Assembly (NCBI RefSeq): GCF_014356525.2
Contig: NC_052509.1
Span: 32,759,852-32,823,851, forward strand
Origin: Nilaparvata lugens
Taxonomy: Eukaryota; Arthropoda; Insecta; Hemiptera; Delphacidae
Reading direction: 5' to 3'
DNA: 64,000 nucleotides
Below the pieces are notes generated by a model that saw nothing but the letters and a program-made list of their open reading frames with translations, was not told the origin of the DNA and did no database searches. Numbering within the stretch: the first letter of the stretch is position 1; each line of letters starts with the position of its first letter. Of this stretch, positions 13,132 through 24,692 are shown in pieces. A program made the translations under genes and the position numbers.

Positions 13132-13780
13132 TATGTGTGTATGTCTGTGAACACGATAACTCCATTCCTAATTGACCGATTGACTTGAAATTTCAAACTT
13201 AAGGTCCTCATACCATGAGGATCCGACAATAAGAAATTCAATAGAATTCAATTCAAGATGGCGGAAAAAATGGCGGATAATTACTAAAAAACCATGTTTT
13301 TCACATTTTTCTCGAAAACGGCTCTAACGATTTTCTTCAAATTTAAACCATGGATAGCTATTTCATAAGCCCTATCAACTGTCATGAGTCTCATTTCTGG
13401 GGAAATTTCAGGAGTTCCGTAATATTCTTGAGAAAAATGGCGGATAATGACTAAAAAACCATGTTTTTCACCATTTTCTCAAAAATGACTTGACCGATTT
13501 ATTTCAAATCCATATCCTGTATAGTTATTTATCAGCTCTATCAACTTGCATGAGTCTTTTTCCTGGGAAACTAATGGGGGGTCCACCCCATCCTTAAGAA
13601 ATGGACTTTGTGAACTCCTTCTCGTGCATGAAATAGGTAGGTAGAGCAGTTTATAAAAAGAATACATAGTCGAGATATTTCATCTGTAGAACAGCTGTTT
13701 TGACGACTTTGGAGAAAAAAACATCGAATTTCACAATTTACACAAAGGAAAAAGTACTCTGGAAACAATTATATATACAC
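12717..13780 (+). mobile_element. (GT)n/195-bp repeat family, copy 1
   Basis: Opens with a TTTCCTTGCCCTAC...GTAAGGGAAG inverted motif. It continues through a (GT)n tract and then about two ~190-bp tandem units containing GGCGGATAATGACTAAAAAA, CTAACGATTTTCTTCAAATT and TCATTTCTGG. It ends GAAAAAGTACTCTGGAAACA. The same order occurs at 57,514-58,985, at 58,996-61,726 (interrupted) and inverted at 51,966-53,393. No protein is encoded; long frames in the GT tract are poly-Cys/Val or poly-Thr/His artefacts. Confidence 0.75.
12848..13146. repeat. (GT)n microsatellite with GTAT and GGT interruptions
   Basis: About 300 bp of GT dinucleotides interrupted by GTATGT, GGTGT and TTGTG steps. Sits at the fixed internal position of the repeat family described at 12,717-13,780. 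Confidence 0.95.
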
Positions 13781-13837
13781 ACTAGCAGATACAGATGGAA
13801 TTAAATAGAGAATGCATTTATTCAAATGCTAATTGAT

Positions 13838-13926
13838 ATATAATCATTATCCAACGAAAATCCCAAATAAATGCTGCAAATCACCCCGAAGATTTCTGCT
13901 ACTGCAGACAATGACAACAGGGTTAA
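13838..13926 (-). mobile_element. SINE 3' half, minus orientation
   Basis: ATTATCCAACGAAAATCCCA, CAAATAAATGCTGCAAATCA and CCCCGAAGA...CTGCAGACAATG match the reverse complement of 20,245-20,337. This is the non-tRNA body and tail of the SINE described there. Confidence 0.6.
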
Positions 13927-14365
13927 GTGGCTTCTCTAGGAAGGCTGTTCAAAAAGTGAAGAACTAGGTAAATTCAACTGATGAGATGGGGAACGGAGTA
14001 AAAAAGCATGCTTGCTCACAAACATCGGTCTTCATAGCTCTACTCTCTCCCAATCGATGCGCTCTCTCACACATCAGTCTTCTCTTTTTAGAGAAAGAAG
14101 TTCATTACTTCAGTAGCACCACTATCACAATTGACACGCGCACTCACTCTCACATCAGTCTTCTCTTCCTAGAAAAGTCCATTATTATTATTATTATACA
14201 CTGCATTGTCTACTCATTCTGCGGCTGTTCTAACATGACTGATCTGCTCTTGAGTAGCCTGGCTATAGATGGTATTCTATTGCTTCAACAATGTTATCAA
14301 AGAACACTTCATTCGACTTATTCTTCTAAATCGACATACAAGTTCATTAATATATGAGTGCACTA
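13927..14365. other. Unassigned, short TTATTA repeats only
   Basis: The 123-residue plus-strand frame at 13,986-14,357 contains two imperfect SHISLLFLEK repeats, from a duplicated CACATCAGTCTTCTCTT segment at 14,072 and 14,152. I regard it as non-coding. Confidence 0.35.
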
Positions 14366-15153
14366 TCTATATATATATATATATATATATAAAAGCGAAA
14401 TGGCACTCACTCACTGACTGACTTACTCACTCACTCACTCACTCGCAGAACTAAAAACCTACCGGACCAAAAACGTTCAAATTTGGTAGGTATGTTCAGT
14501 TGGCCCTTTAGAGGCGCACTAAAAAATCTATTGGCGATATTTTGACTCTAAGGGTGGTTTTTAAGGGTTCAAATTTTGTCTTTTAGCATGTATATTCTTC
14601 TTATTCCAATATCTTAAAATTATAATTGAATGTCCATACCATAATATGGTATAACATATTATGTTAATATAGAACTATAATCTAGAGAGAGTACCTCTTC
14701 GAAACAGTTGTTCTGCTAACTAAACTAAAAATTTTGTCAGTTTGGCATTAAGTTGAGTTGACTTTGTTAGGTTGACACCAAGTTGAAGATTGAAATGCAT
14801 TTATCCAGGACCTCCTCAATACCAATTTATCCAGTACCTCCTAAATACCTATTTAGGAGGTCCTGATTTATCGCGGAGAAATTGGTTGGGTACTGCTACT
14901 TCAATCAGAGCTATTCCTGGGAATATTATATTACTACTAGCCGTCAGGCTCGATTCGCTCGCCATATCCGTCTAGCCAGGGGGCTCCGCCCCCTGGACCC
15001 CCGACTGGATTGTCCAAGAATGAGATCAGCAGGCACGCTTCGCTCGCCTGCATTTTTCATTTGAGCATTTTTATCATATGTTAGGACGATCCAGTCGGGG
15101 GTACAGACTATCCGCTAAGAGGATATGGCAAGCAAAGCGAGCCTGACGACTAG
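14366..15153 (+). mobile_element. Non-autonomous Helitron, full-length-looking
   Basis: Starts TCTATATATATATA... then AAAAGCGAAATGGCACTCAC. Ends with an AGCAAAGCGAGCCTGACGAC-type hairpin, CTAG and T. The interior carries the ACGTTCAAATTTGGTAGG and TTTCGAAACAGTTGTT-type blocks also present at 481-1,104 and inverted at 50,520-50,940. Inside, 14,940-15,115 is an imperfect palindrome built from GGATTGTCC...GGACGATCC and CGAAGCGAGC motifs. No coding capacity. Confidence 0.75.
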
Positions 15154-15375
15154 TATTATATAGATACAGTTAGCGCTGAAGGCTGTTAATAAAATGGTTC
15201 ATGCATAGACAAATAAAAATCATGATTCTTCATTCTTCAGATTTAAATATATTTATTTTGATTCTAGATAGGAATTAATTTTTCCAGTAATAATATTGTT
15301 TGGAGTACAGGATCAAATATTTCAATGTATTCATGTATATTATCAGGGAAAATCACAAACAAAAAATGATCCAAA

Positions 15376-15880
15376 TCTCTATACTTATAAAAGGCTAAGC
15401 CCCGACAGACTGAAATCACACCACAGCCCAAACTACTGAGCCTAAAATCTTGAAATTTTGCACGATTGTTTATGGTAGTCTGAAAACATCCACTAAGAAA
15501 GGATTTTCAGAAATTTGCCCCCCTGAGGGAGCTGGGGCCCCCCCAAAATTTTGTACTTTTTAACCGCTCATTGCACAGCAAAGTCATGAGGAACTTTTTT
15601 GTTCAGCTACGAAAAAAAATTAGATCTATGCAGACAAATTTTGATCAGGAGTACAGGGGGGTTCAGGAGAGGGAATTTTTCGAAAATTTTGATGTAAAAT
15701 CACACTACAGCTCAAACTAATTGTCCTACAGACTTAAAAATTTGCACAAATATTCTTCAAATATGCTAGACGCGCACTAAGAACGGATTTTGAGATATTT
15801 TGTCTCTAAGGGTTTCAAAGGATGAAAAAGGATCCTATTTAGTAAGGTTATGAACATGGTAAGGTGAATGCTATATGGAA
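15376..15880 (+). mobile_element. Second Helitron family, 5' part
   Basis: Begins TCTCTATACTTATAAAAGGC then TAAGCCCCGACAGACTGAAA, and has two internal copies of the TCACACYACAGCYCAAACTA-type phrase (15,417 and 15,698). The start fits a TC-type Helitron 5' end of a different family. I could not place a CTAG 3' end. Confidence 0.45.
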
Positions 15881-17756
15881 CTGAGATATTTGACACATGA
15901 TATTCTAACATATGTTGTAATCATTGAAAAACCTTAGAATAATTTTAAAAATCAGCTGATCGAGTTTAATTTTCCGTGTAAATCGAAAGCACAAGCTTGC
16001 CACGTGTTTGTTCCATTGTTGTATGCTTGGCCAATTCGGTTCGCGCCTTCTATCAGCTGTATATGGAGTCTCATACTTTCTGATTAGAACAGAGCACTGA
16101 GATTTTCTTTGGTTAGGAGTTTGTTGATAATTCTCTTTTTTCAAATTCAAATTTTATTGCAAACAAAAATCTGAAAAATTTCTTAATAAAAAACAAGATT
16201 ACAAAAACGAGATGTCAAACATAAACCTACATTTATTTGCAGCACGGCCAGAAAAAGACAAACCTGAGTATTAGCCGTGAGTTCATTCAATATGGAATAT
16301 TTTTATTTTTGTTAATATTTTGTGAACAAAAAGTACGAGTTAATGAGAGATGTGAGTAATTTCTTATATTTGATCTAAATGGTTATTCATATTGTAGTAG
16401 TCGGGGTCACTTCAATCGAAGTTTTTTCTTTTGTAGCTAATAAATTTCTTATGTATTGATTGCCATAATGTATTCAGTGTCTATAATGGAAGTGATTGAA
16501 CTACTCAAAATTAATGGCTTACTGGTCCTTCATAGAATTTATAGTATTCCTGGTGATTGAGCCTGTCTTTTTTCAGCGTTGACTATCAATAATAAAGCTT
16601 TATTTACAACTAGCTTACCTGGGAACTTCGTACCGCCAAAAAGTCAATGTATCCCATGTCACACTTCAATTTATTTGGTGAATCATGAAATTTATCTGAC
16701 AATCAATATTTTCATTTACATCTGAATACGGACTTCCTATGTGCTTAGTTATGCAGCATTCTTTATTCCCAAAACATATTATTCTCAATTAATTGGTAGT
16801 AATATCTAACAGTAAAGTGTTGAATTAAAAAAAAAATTGGTTAGGATAAATCAGTGTTTCAAAGATGAATTCAATGTTTTCATAGTTGTTGATTGTTAAT
16901 ACATGGTCGACGAAATATGCGATGTACGATGAATCACACAGAATTACATATTCTTTCCATCTTCCATTTTAGGATGAATATAAGCTAAGCTAAATTAAAA
17001 AAAATAAATATTCTGCCATTAATGAATGCAATATGAACAACTCTCTTCCATGAGGTGAATAATTTTTTTCCAACATTTTCCGGTTACTCAATGATAGGGA
17101 AGTGATAATTATTTGTATAGGTCTTCTAAGGAACCATTAACTTACAGCTGGTACCAATAAACTATACTTCAACTCCAAACTACCGTTGTAATACCAGTAG
17201 CCTACACAATTTATCATAGGGTAATGTGTTTATTACAGCTGGTAACTTTAGATGCTAAATCATATTATCTCAATATAATCTTGAATCATGATCATCTTTC
17301 CGTTCTTTGGTAGCCGCTAGGCCGACAATTTCGAAAACATAGGTCTGTAAAATGGATTGGATTAATAAAAAAAATCATTATTAGCCACCCTATTAAAATT
17401 TCTGGTCAGAAACCATCACACAACATATTCCCAAAGTTTCATGCCGTTATGTCAAATATTTTTCAAGTCATAGGAACAAACACACAAGCAGACATTGATT
17501 TATATATATATATATATATATATCTATGGAAGATAGAAGATTTCATTCGGCTCAAACAAAAGCCTCTCTAAATGGAGGTAGAATGATGAGGTTGACAACT
17601 TTCAGTTCTGTTGTTTTAATTTTTTTTTTCAAATCACTTTCAAAAAGTTCATGTAGTACCTACTATTGTGTTTGAGACACTTCTGGCGCTATCATAGTTT
17701 CACAACTATTCTGTTCCACACTCCTACCTCTTGCAGTCGTTAACCATATCTATAAT
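15881..17756. other. Unassigned AT-rich region
   Basis: No coding region supported. A (TA)n tract lies at 17,501-17,523. Minus-strand frame 15,905-16,150 has no recognisable motif. Confidence 0.35.
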
Positions 17757-17984
17757 AAAATAAAGAGTTGGCTTATACACATACGGGATAGGAAAATTAT
17801 GTTTGACGCATCATCACGTCTGAACTACTGGACTGATTAACTTGAAATGTTCCATATAGGCTAGAATCTTAATTAACCAAGGATGGTTATAGGCCTATTT
17901 TCAATTCTTCAAAATTTCATTACGTCAAGTTTTCAGATTATCAAGTTTGAAAATAGATCCTTGCGAAGCACGGGTTCCTGCTAG
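17757..17984 (+). mobile_element. Helitron 3' fragment
   Basis: GTCTGAACTACTGGACTGAT, then ATCCTTGCGAAGCACGGGTT and CCTGCTAG followed by T. Near-identical phrases occur at 53,975-54,169, so this is the same family. Confidence 0.65.
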
Positions 17985-18954
17985 TAATATAATAAATTAA
18001 ATCAAATCAAATTGGTTTTTATCACCCATGATAACATGGAACAGCTGTTATATAGCTGAGGTGAACGTTATATTTTCGAGCTCAAAATTCAAGTGGTTTT
18101 ATTCTTAATTTTGTGAATTTAACGTTTTTTGTCATGTTTTTACAAAAGTTTTACTATCAATCTATCAAAATTTAAAATTGTTTGTTTTATTCTAATCTAT
18201 ACTCTCAGATTGTGATTTGGTGTAGAAAATTGAAATGGACATAACCTATGTATAATATTTGCACAATTTGAAACTGAATTAGGAAATTGAAAAAGTTTTG
18301 GGCAATAACCTGTTTTTTCTTTCCTGATCATTATATTGTTTGTGCTAATCTAATAAATAAATAGATAAATAATTAACAGGGCACAAAAATACAAATCGTA
18401 CAACAACGCTAAATATTATAACGCTACAATGATTCATAGACATAGTTTTATTCAGAAGCAAAGTGCATGTGACTGTATTAGCACGATTCAGAACTAGGCT
18501 AATATACGGTAGCAAATATTACGAGAAGTACCTAATTCCTGATTCACCAAAACAAGTGCAGATCACCATGTACAACGGCCTGTAAGCAACTGAACAATGG
18601 ACTGTTGATAACTGTCTATTTTTCTATTTTATAAACAATCGAGTTCATTTCTGGTCAATTATGAATTAAATAGAATGTACCGCGCAGGCGCCTAAACCCA
18701 AAAAAGTTATGATTCATATAAGCATAATTTTATTCAGAAGAAAAGTATTTGTGATTCTGCACGATTCAGAAAACATTCCAAACAAGAAGATTGTCAGTCG
18801 TTACAATATTGACCGTATTGAAACCCCCCTCACTACAATGACAAGGACGCAGTCAACGCAATCTCCCACCACCCCTCAACGTTACCACTCCTGGACAATG
18901 ACAATGTACAATGTCATACTGTACATTAGTTTTTGCATGTCACTTTTCTTCCAA
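17985..18954. other. Unassigned; contains a ~65-bp direct repeat
   Basis: GATTCATA..CATA.TTTTATTCAGAAG..AAGT..TGTGA..CACGATTCAGAA occurs at about 18,430-18,500 and again at 18,710-18,775. No gene seen. Confidence 0.4.
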
Positions 18955-20003
18955 TTGAATACTTGTACCCTATTACCACTTCAAAGAAAGTAAATGTAAA
19001 TGAAAAAGAAGTGAACAGAGAATTGGCTTATGTTGGAAATCTTGCAGTTTACTAAATGTATTTTTTATTGCAGAAATTTTCGTTGAAGCATGAACTATTA
19101 TTCATTCATATTATCCAATACCTTACTTTTTCTCGAGAATTTACGAATGATTGGTGGTTTTCTAATTACAGTATAAGAAAAAAACATGTAAAACTTGATC
19201 TCTCCAAAACTAAATTTTTCCCGGGTGTTATCATGTAAAGTTCTTGGGTTGAATTTGAATTGCCATGCATGGCCGAACGTGGATAATAAAGAATTCGATT
19301 AGAGAAGAATGAACCATGTCTCCCAAATCGCTGTACAAATAGAATATGGTACAGATTTCATGTGATATTGAATTGAATGGGAATAAATAATAATATGGAT
19401 GTCAAACTACGGTATAATCATATAGAATAATAGAGCATATATGAATATAGTATATAACATAAAACACAATAGTGCAGACAAGAAGACGGGCAATAACTCA
19501 TTGAACAAAAACAATCAATTGTTTTGATGACCAAAAACTAGTTTTCCAGTTCACCGTTTGTGTGTGAGTGTGTGTACTCACGATTATAGCAGTTTGGGAC
19601 TGTGTTAGTGAGTTCGACCACACTTTTTCGAAAGGCTAGTACAGAATTGAAGCTTTCTCGATTGAGAGTACTTTGCAGGTACTTTGTTCTAGCTTTTTTC
19701 GGACGCTATTTTCCAACCAATAATCATGAAAATGGTACCAAATTGTTCAGAAAGATTTTTGGAGATCTCGCGCCGTTCCGCCAAATTCCAATTTTCCAAC
19801 TATAAAATGACTTTAAAATTTGATGAACTTGGAGAAAAGTCTGCAAAGTTTGACGTTCAATAGAAAAAAATTGATAAGTGATATCAAAATTTTGTGGTAC
19901 AGCCCGAGATGTCTAAATCTTTCTGAACAATTTGGTACCATTTTCATGATTATCTGTTAGAAAATAGCGTCCGAAACACGCTAGAATGAAGTGCTTGTTT
20001 CAG
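18955..20003 (+). repeat. Dispersed repeat, uninterrupted copy (contains empty Polinton site)
   Basis: This ~1 kb matches 27,757-28,284 followed by 33,965-34,280, with only scattered substitutions. The CAAGAA at 19,479-19,484 is the intact counterpart of the target where the Polinton-like element inserted in the other copy. The distal part contains a pair of inverted arms (19,674-19,770 and 19,893-20,003, sharing GGACGCTATTTTC and AATCATGAAAATGGTACCAA), suggesting a foldback element at this end. Confidence 0.8.
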
Positions 20004-20050
20004 CCCTTTTTCCGAATTATAACATTGCTCTTAACAATGAGAAATTCAAT

Positions 20051-20116
20051 GATGGAAATTCAATGAGAACTATTATCCAAAAATTAGTGCCAGCCCGGGA
20101 ATCGAACCCGGTACCT
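20051..20116 (-). mobile_element. Inverted tRNA-SINE head fragment
   Basis: Reverse complement of the SINE head and first part of its body at 20,170-20,240. It shares GGTACCGGGTTCGATTCCCG and the ATTTTTGGATA-GTTCTCAT body. Forms a long palindrome with the adjacent SINE. Confidence 0.65.
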
Positions 20117-20136
20117 CCCGATTAATTCAGAGATTG

Positions 20137-20337
20137 TCAGTTTGGTGTAAGGGTAAGCATTCCTGACTAATAATTGGGAGGTACCGGGTTCGATTCCCGG
20201 GCTGGCAACTAATTTTTGGATAGTAGTTCTCATCGAATTTCCATCTAGCTGTTAACCCTGTTGTCAATGTCTGCAGTAGGAGAAGTCTTCGGGGTGATTT
20301 GCAGCATTTATTTGGGATTGTCGTTGGATAATAATTA
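20137..20337 (+). mobile_element. tRNA-derived SINE
   Basis: The head has an A-box-like TTTGGTGTAAGGGTAAGCA (20,141-20,159) and a B-box GGTTCGATTCC (20,187-20,197) in a tRNA-like arrangement, ending CCCGGGCTGGCA. The spacing suits an RNA polymerase III internal promoter. A body of ~130 bp and a TTGGATAATAATTA tail follow. I treat it as a SINE rather than a tRNA gene because the anticodon arm does not fold cleanly and the body is repeated elsewhere (13,838-13,926). Confidence 0.65.
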
Positions 20338-20341
20338 CACA

Positions 20342-20560
20342 CTAGCAGGGTACCCGTGCTTTGCTACAGAAATTGAATGATCAGATTATTTTTGTAAAAT
20401 ATTTATAACCTGAATTCTATCTGAACCGTTATATTCGTTTTGAGATCCATCATACATACAAAAATTGCTTGCTGAATATAACTTGAATGATAAATTAATA
20501 TAGTCTCGTCACTGTCATAAAATTCTGTATCCGAAAAGGTGCTCTCCCTCAATGAGAATG
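20342..20560 (-). mobile_element. Helitron 3' end, minus orientation
   Basis: On the minus strand the sequence runs GTAGCAAAGCACGGGTACCC then TGCTAG and T. This is the same terminal structure as at 17,984 and 54,169. Extent upstream is uncertain. Confidence 0.5.
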
Positions 20561-22066
20561 TTATTATTGTGATGAATTTTTTAAATAAACCTCATGAGAA
20601 GAGAAAAAAATTGTGATTACCCTTTTAAAATGAAAGAATTTGCTAAAGGAATAGTTAGCGACCGAGCGATAAAGCTTCCTTATCAGTAACTGTATATCAG
20701 ATAAGAGTACCATTCTGTACTGCATATTTTCTAAAGAATTATTTAATAGAATTATAATTATTCTGCAAATTAAGCACGAACCATTTATGCATTACTCATT
20801 GACTTTTGAGGTTACACTTTGTTTACTATTGATCAGATGTTTTAAAGCAGCTCAAACACAGCTGACTGATTCAACATATTGTAAAATGTCATGCCAGATT
20901 CCATGCAAGCTGTTATATTATTTCTTAAATTGAAAACTATCAATAAAGGACCAAGAATTTCGAATAAAAAATAAAATGTATGTATTATTGTTGAAATTAT
21001 TTATTATTTAAGAAATTATATTATAATATCAAGTATTATTGTAACTAACTAGGTCATAGCATGAACATTATATTATTGATAAAAGCAGCAGAAATTAATT
21101 ATAACAGTCTCAAACATAATAAGAACTGTATAAGAATATTTAATTATTAATTATTGTTTCAACTGAACCACATGGTGATTGAATCTCTTTGGCAAGTCTA
21201 AGCCAATCATAGTGCATAGAAATAGCACCAAAAAGGTGATCGTTTGAAAACAACATATGTTAATCTGTTATCAGACAACAAACCTGCCTTATCATATACG
21301 CTAGCACATGTACACTGTATAAGAGGAACTATGTCTAGGAGATTAAGCAGTTTTAAGAATTATACAAATTGAGTTATTATTGTAATTAAAGGAATTATAT
21401 TCTATTGCTTGCCACTGACGTCACGTCTACGTCATAATCGTTCTACCAATGGCAAATTTTCAGGCAAATTTATTACACCGAGATTCTCAGAAAAAGAGTT
21501 CTAGCCCAAGAAGCTTAGAAAAAGACTTCACTTCCCTTTTGAAATCCTCACCGTTCAGACCTCGTTAAAGTTACCAAGACCTATTCGTAAAATTTTCGTT
21601 TGATTTTATATGTTTTATTTGTGAGCCAATATTTTAGGCTATTCTATTTGTTATTCGTAAATCTATTTTCATCAATCGATAAATCAATAGTTTAAAGTTA
21701 AATTATCCCTTAATTAATTTGGTGAAGGAGATATTTAAATTAAAATTCCCCACGTGCTGAGACCGAAGCCTGGACCCGCTGCCGATCAAACGATTTTGAT
21801 CTAAAGAAGAAAACCACGACAGTCAAGGAGTTTCACGTGAGTTATAAGTTTAAAGGGGCCCCAATCTACGCTTCGAAAATATTACAGTGCAGAAAATATA
21901 AATTTTTTCTTCGTTAAATTATTGGCCACGCCGACAAGCGCTTATTAGTCATTAAGAGCCTAGAATTTATTCAATATAGAATTTATAAGAACTTGTAGTT
22001 GATTAACTATCCTCCGCTGCCAGAACCACGACCCCGAGCAAATCTTTTAAAATATTTTATAATTAT

Positions 22067-22244
22067 GGGTGGTTGACCTGGATGACCTTGAGGTTAGGGT
22101 GGTTGACCTGGATGACCTTGAGGTTAAGGTGGTTGACCTGGATGACCTTGAGGTTAGGGTGGTTGACCTGGATGACCTTGAGGTTAGGGTGGTTGACCTG
22201 GATGACCTTGAGGTTAGGTTGGTTGACCTGGATGACCTTGAGGT
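22067..22244. repeat. 30-bp minisatellite, six units
   Basis: Six near-identical units containing GGTTGACCTGGATGACCTTG. All three forward frames and the reverse frames stay open because the unit is 30 bp, so the DLDDLEVRVV and SRSSRSTTLT frames are artefacts. Confidence 0.9.
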
Positions 22245-22286
22245 AAATGGGGAGTCTGGCACACTTGTGTGCCAGACTCCCCATTT
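22245..22286. repeat. Perfect 20-bp-arm palindrome
   Basis: Left arm AAATGGGGAGTCTGGCACAC is followed by TT and its exact reverse complement. It abuts the last minisatellite unit directly. Confidence 0.95.
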
Positions 22287-24365
22287 TATATCTACTATTG
22301 TCTTATAATAAAGGATAGCTCAGGCTACTACCAAGCTATTTGGGGTCTACTTTACCAATTTCTGATGTGTTACAAATTGTAAGAAAGCTGTTTTTGGTCT
22401 GTTCAAGAAAAGGTTGGTAATATTATCTCAGATTTATAGGTAACTACAAAGAAAGTCGTTGATTAGTATTAGAAGCCTGATCATAAATGCTACTTAGAAA
22501 GTGATATAGTTTGTGGTAATGTTTATAGCGCAGCACATTCGTAGAAAATAAGGTTTGCTTAAGAAACATGTGTTGTGAACAACTGAAGACAATTTTATGA
22601 TTTGTTTCTCAATAAGCGAGAAATTGAATTTTTGCAAAATCGAAATTATTTTTTTCTTATAAAGCCAAAAATAGAGAGATATTTTTGGTGAAAAACTTGC
22701 TACTCCGTGGTACAGACGTTTGACAGGAGAACACATTTTAGAGAAAATTGAACCTATGAAAACATAATAATTGATAGGAAAAAGTAAAATATAAATTAAT
22801 TATGAAGAGTTAATCATTTGAATGAGACCAGTTGTGACGAAACATAAACTATTAAATTTTATCAATTGTAAAATTCTGTCGAATCATGCATGGTGTCACA
22901 AGAAATCTTCTAACTCTTTTGTTAATGCTAAATTATTACCAATCTGTAAATCAAATTCTGAATCTGCACTGTGTGATCATATATTTTATTATAATATATT
23001 TCAATTTTGTTAATTCGTCTTCTGATTTCGATTATTTCTTAAGCCTGTCAATTATTGTGTCTGATACGTTCTATATTATCAAGAACTGATTGAATAAGAT
23101 CATTGAAATAATTGAATTAAACTGGATATTGGAACAGGTCTAAGTAGATGTAGTGAGTGGGGTCAGATCGAGATATTTATTCTTTGTCCTTACCTGCTCA
23201 TATATCAGCTTTTATCTGTTACCAACCTCGACTTAGGAGTGAATACATCAACTGTACAGCAGATGCAGCCGGAGATCATATAATTTCCTACAATGGAGCT
23301 TAAAGCCCGACAAGACTCTGTTCTCGAAATATATTCCGAACGATATCTGGTCCTTGCACCCTATCTTAATCTTCGGAACTTATTAGAGACGCAGTCCCGT
23401 AAATTATCTACATCGGGATTTTTGCTCGACCTGTATGATTTTGTATGCTCTTTCATCACAGGTAATAATTTTAAGGTATCCGTATTCAGTGTTTAGCGAT
23501 CGCTACACTACTTATAAAAATTTCATCACCATACAATCTGTCATAAGAAGAATCAAGGGTGAGCGAGCGTTTAGGCCTCCTGCGATTCTGACAATTGTAT
23601 TGAATCTTGTAGTGAACCAATCAGTCTGGTGTATACTTAGCGTCCACGCACGCAGTTACAAAATTTATAACCTCAACACCGTTGATTCAGTGCAAGATTC
23701 ATCCTACGTGTATCGACCTATCCTTGGAGGTGAGAGTGACTCCCCCAAGAAAAGCTTTACATGATTTGGCTTGCAACGTGAGGCGTGTAAAAAACCGCTT
23801 TACATTATATCGCACCCTTGCTACAAAAGTGTCACAACTCAAAAAACCACATTTTTGAGGAATTGCAAAATACTGTTCCCAGGCTAACTAGGCACATTTT
23901 AGTATTTTTTAATTTGTCAATATGAAGAACTATACACATCAATCTATGATCATTAGCCATTATTCCAGTTTTTTTGATTTATAATTTAATTTTCTCAAAA
24001 AAAATCTTGTTTGCACGATGAGTAATAAACAGTAAACCGGTTCAAAACTACAAGAATGATAACAATAATGAAATAGTAATGTTAATGATTACAGTTTCGG
24101 TTCACTCATATTACAGAATTTCATGTAATATGTGCCTACAGTAGGTATTCAATCAGTCCATCTTGAAATCAATGTAAAAGAGTCAGTTTTAAAGATCTTT
24201 GAGGTGTATTATAACATTAGTAAAGAAAAACCTTGCTATTCAGTAGAAGTATAACATTACCTGTATCATTCAAAAGGATACAAAGTTTGGAGTCAGTGTT
24301 TCATAATAGAAATGAGTGATTTAGCTTAATTTCAGAGATGAATACAAAGATTTCTTGCCCAAATG

Positions 24366-24550
24366 CTTTCACTAGATTCCACATGAGATCTGATAGTTTT
24401 GTGTATACAAAATTATTATAAAAAATATTCTCTAGATTCCACACGAGATCTGATAATTTTGTGTATACAAAATTATTATAAAAAATATTCACTAGATTCC
24501 ACACAAGATCTGATAATTTTGTGTATACAAAATTATTATAAAAAATATAA
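24366..24550. repeat. 60-bp tandem repeat, three units
   Basis: Three units, each with CTAGATTCCACA, GAGATCTGATA, TTTTGTGTATACAAAATTAT and AAAAAATAT. They lie in the transposon's 3' non-coding end, between the transposase stop and the left TIR. The short frames here are repeat artefacts. Confidence 0.9.
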
Positions 24551-24692
24551 AAATACAAAAGTTCATCTAGAGAAATGGTTACATAAAATGATTAACTCTG
24601 GTAGTTAGCCACTGTACTACATACTTGATTTAACAAATTAATGTTCTTCCATGAGGCTCTTGCCTGCTAACACCTAGTTACATTTTGCAAAC

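Larger units (their letters stand above)
22063..22840. mobile_element. Insertion within the solo LTR
   Basis: Absent from the two other LTR copies, where TTTTATAATC...TTTTCACC continues to CAAACTGTTAAATTTTATC. It contains the 30-bp minisatellite and perfect palindrome listed next, then ~550 bp of unremarkable AT-rich sequence. I could not identify terminal repeats or a clear target duplication. Confidence 0.6.
20568..23804 (+). mobile_element. Solo LTR (same family as 36,977-39,525), carrying a nested insertion
   Basis: Starts TGTGATGAATTTTT, ends ACCGCTTTACA and is flanked by TTAT on both sides (20,564-20,567 and 23,805-23,808). It is collinear with the two LTRs on the minus strand at 36,977-39,525 and 43,096-45,624, apart from ~780 bp inserted at about 22,063-22,840. 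A near-duplicate end (AAGCTTTACATGATTTGGC) at 23,752-23,770 shows an internal repeat of the 3' edge. No primer-binding site or internal region follows, so it is a recombination product. Confidence 0.75.

Noticed and set aside
12765..13241. Long Thr/His-rich and Cys/Val-rich frames over the GT tract
   Set aside because: Dinucleotide repeats give open frames in all phases; no independent support for coding.
19602..19805. Frame beginning MLVSSTTLFR, present in both copies of the dispersed repeat
   Set aside because: Shared only because the DNA is repeated; differences between copies shift its length and there is no motif or promoter.
20137..20208. Functional tRNA gene
   Set aside because: A and B boxes are present, but no clean anticodon arm, and it is joined to a repeated body and an inverted copy, so SINE is the better call.
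22047..22308. DLDDLEVRVV / SRSSRSTTLT repeat proteins
   Set aside because: A 30-bp repeat unit keeps all frames open; sequence is a minisatellite.
24366..24550. CRISPR-like array (three evenly spaced repeats)
   Set aside because: Units are contiguous 60-bp tandem repeats without unique spacers, in an insect transposon.
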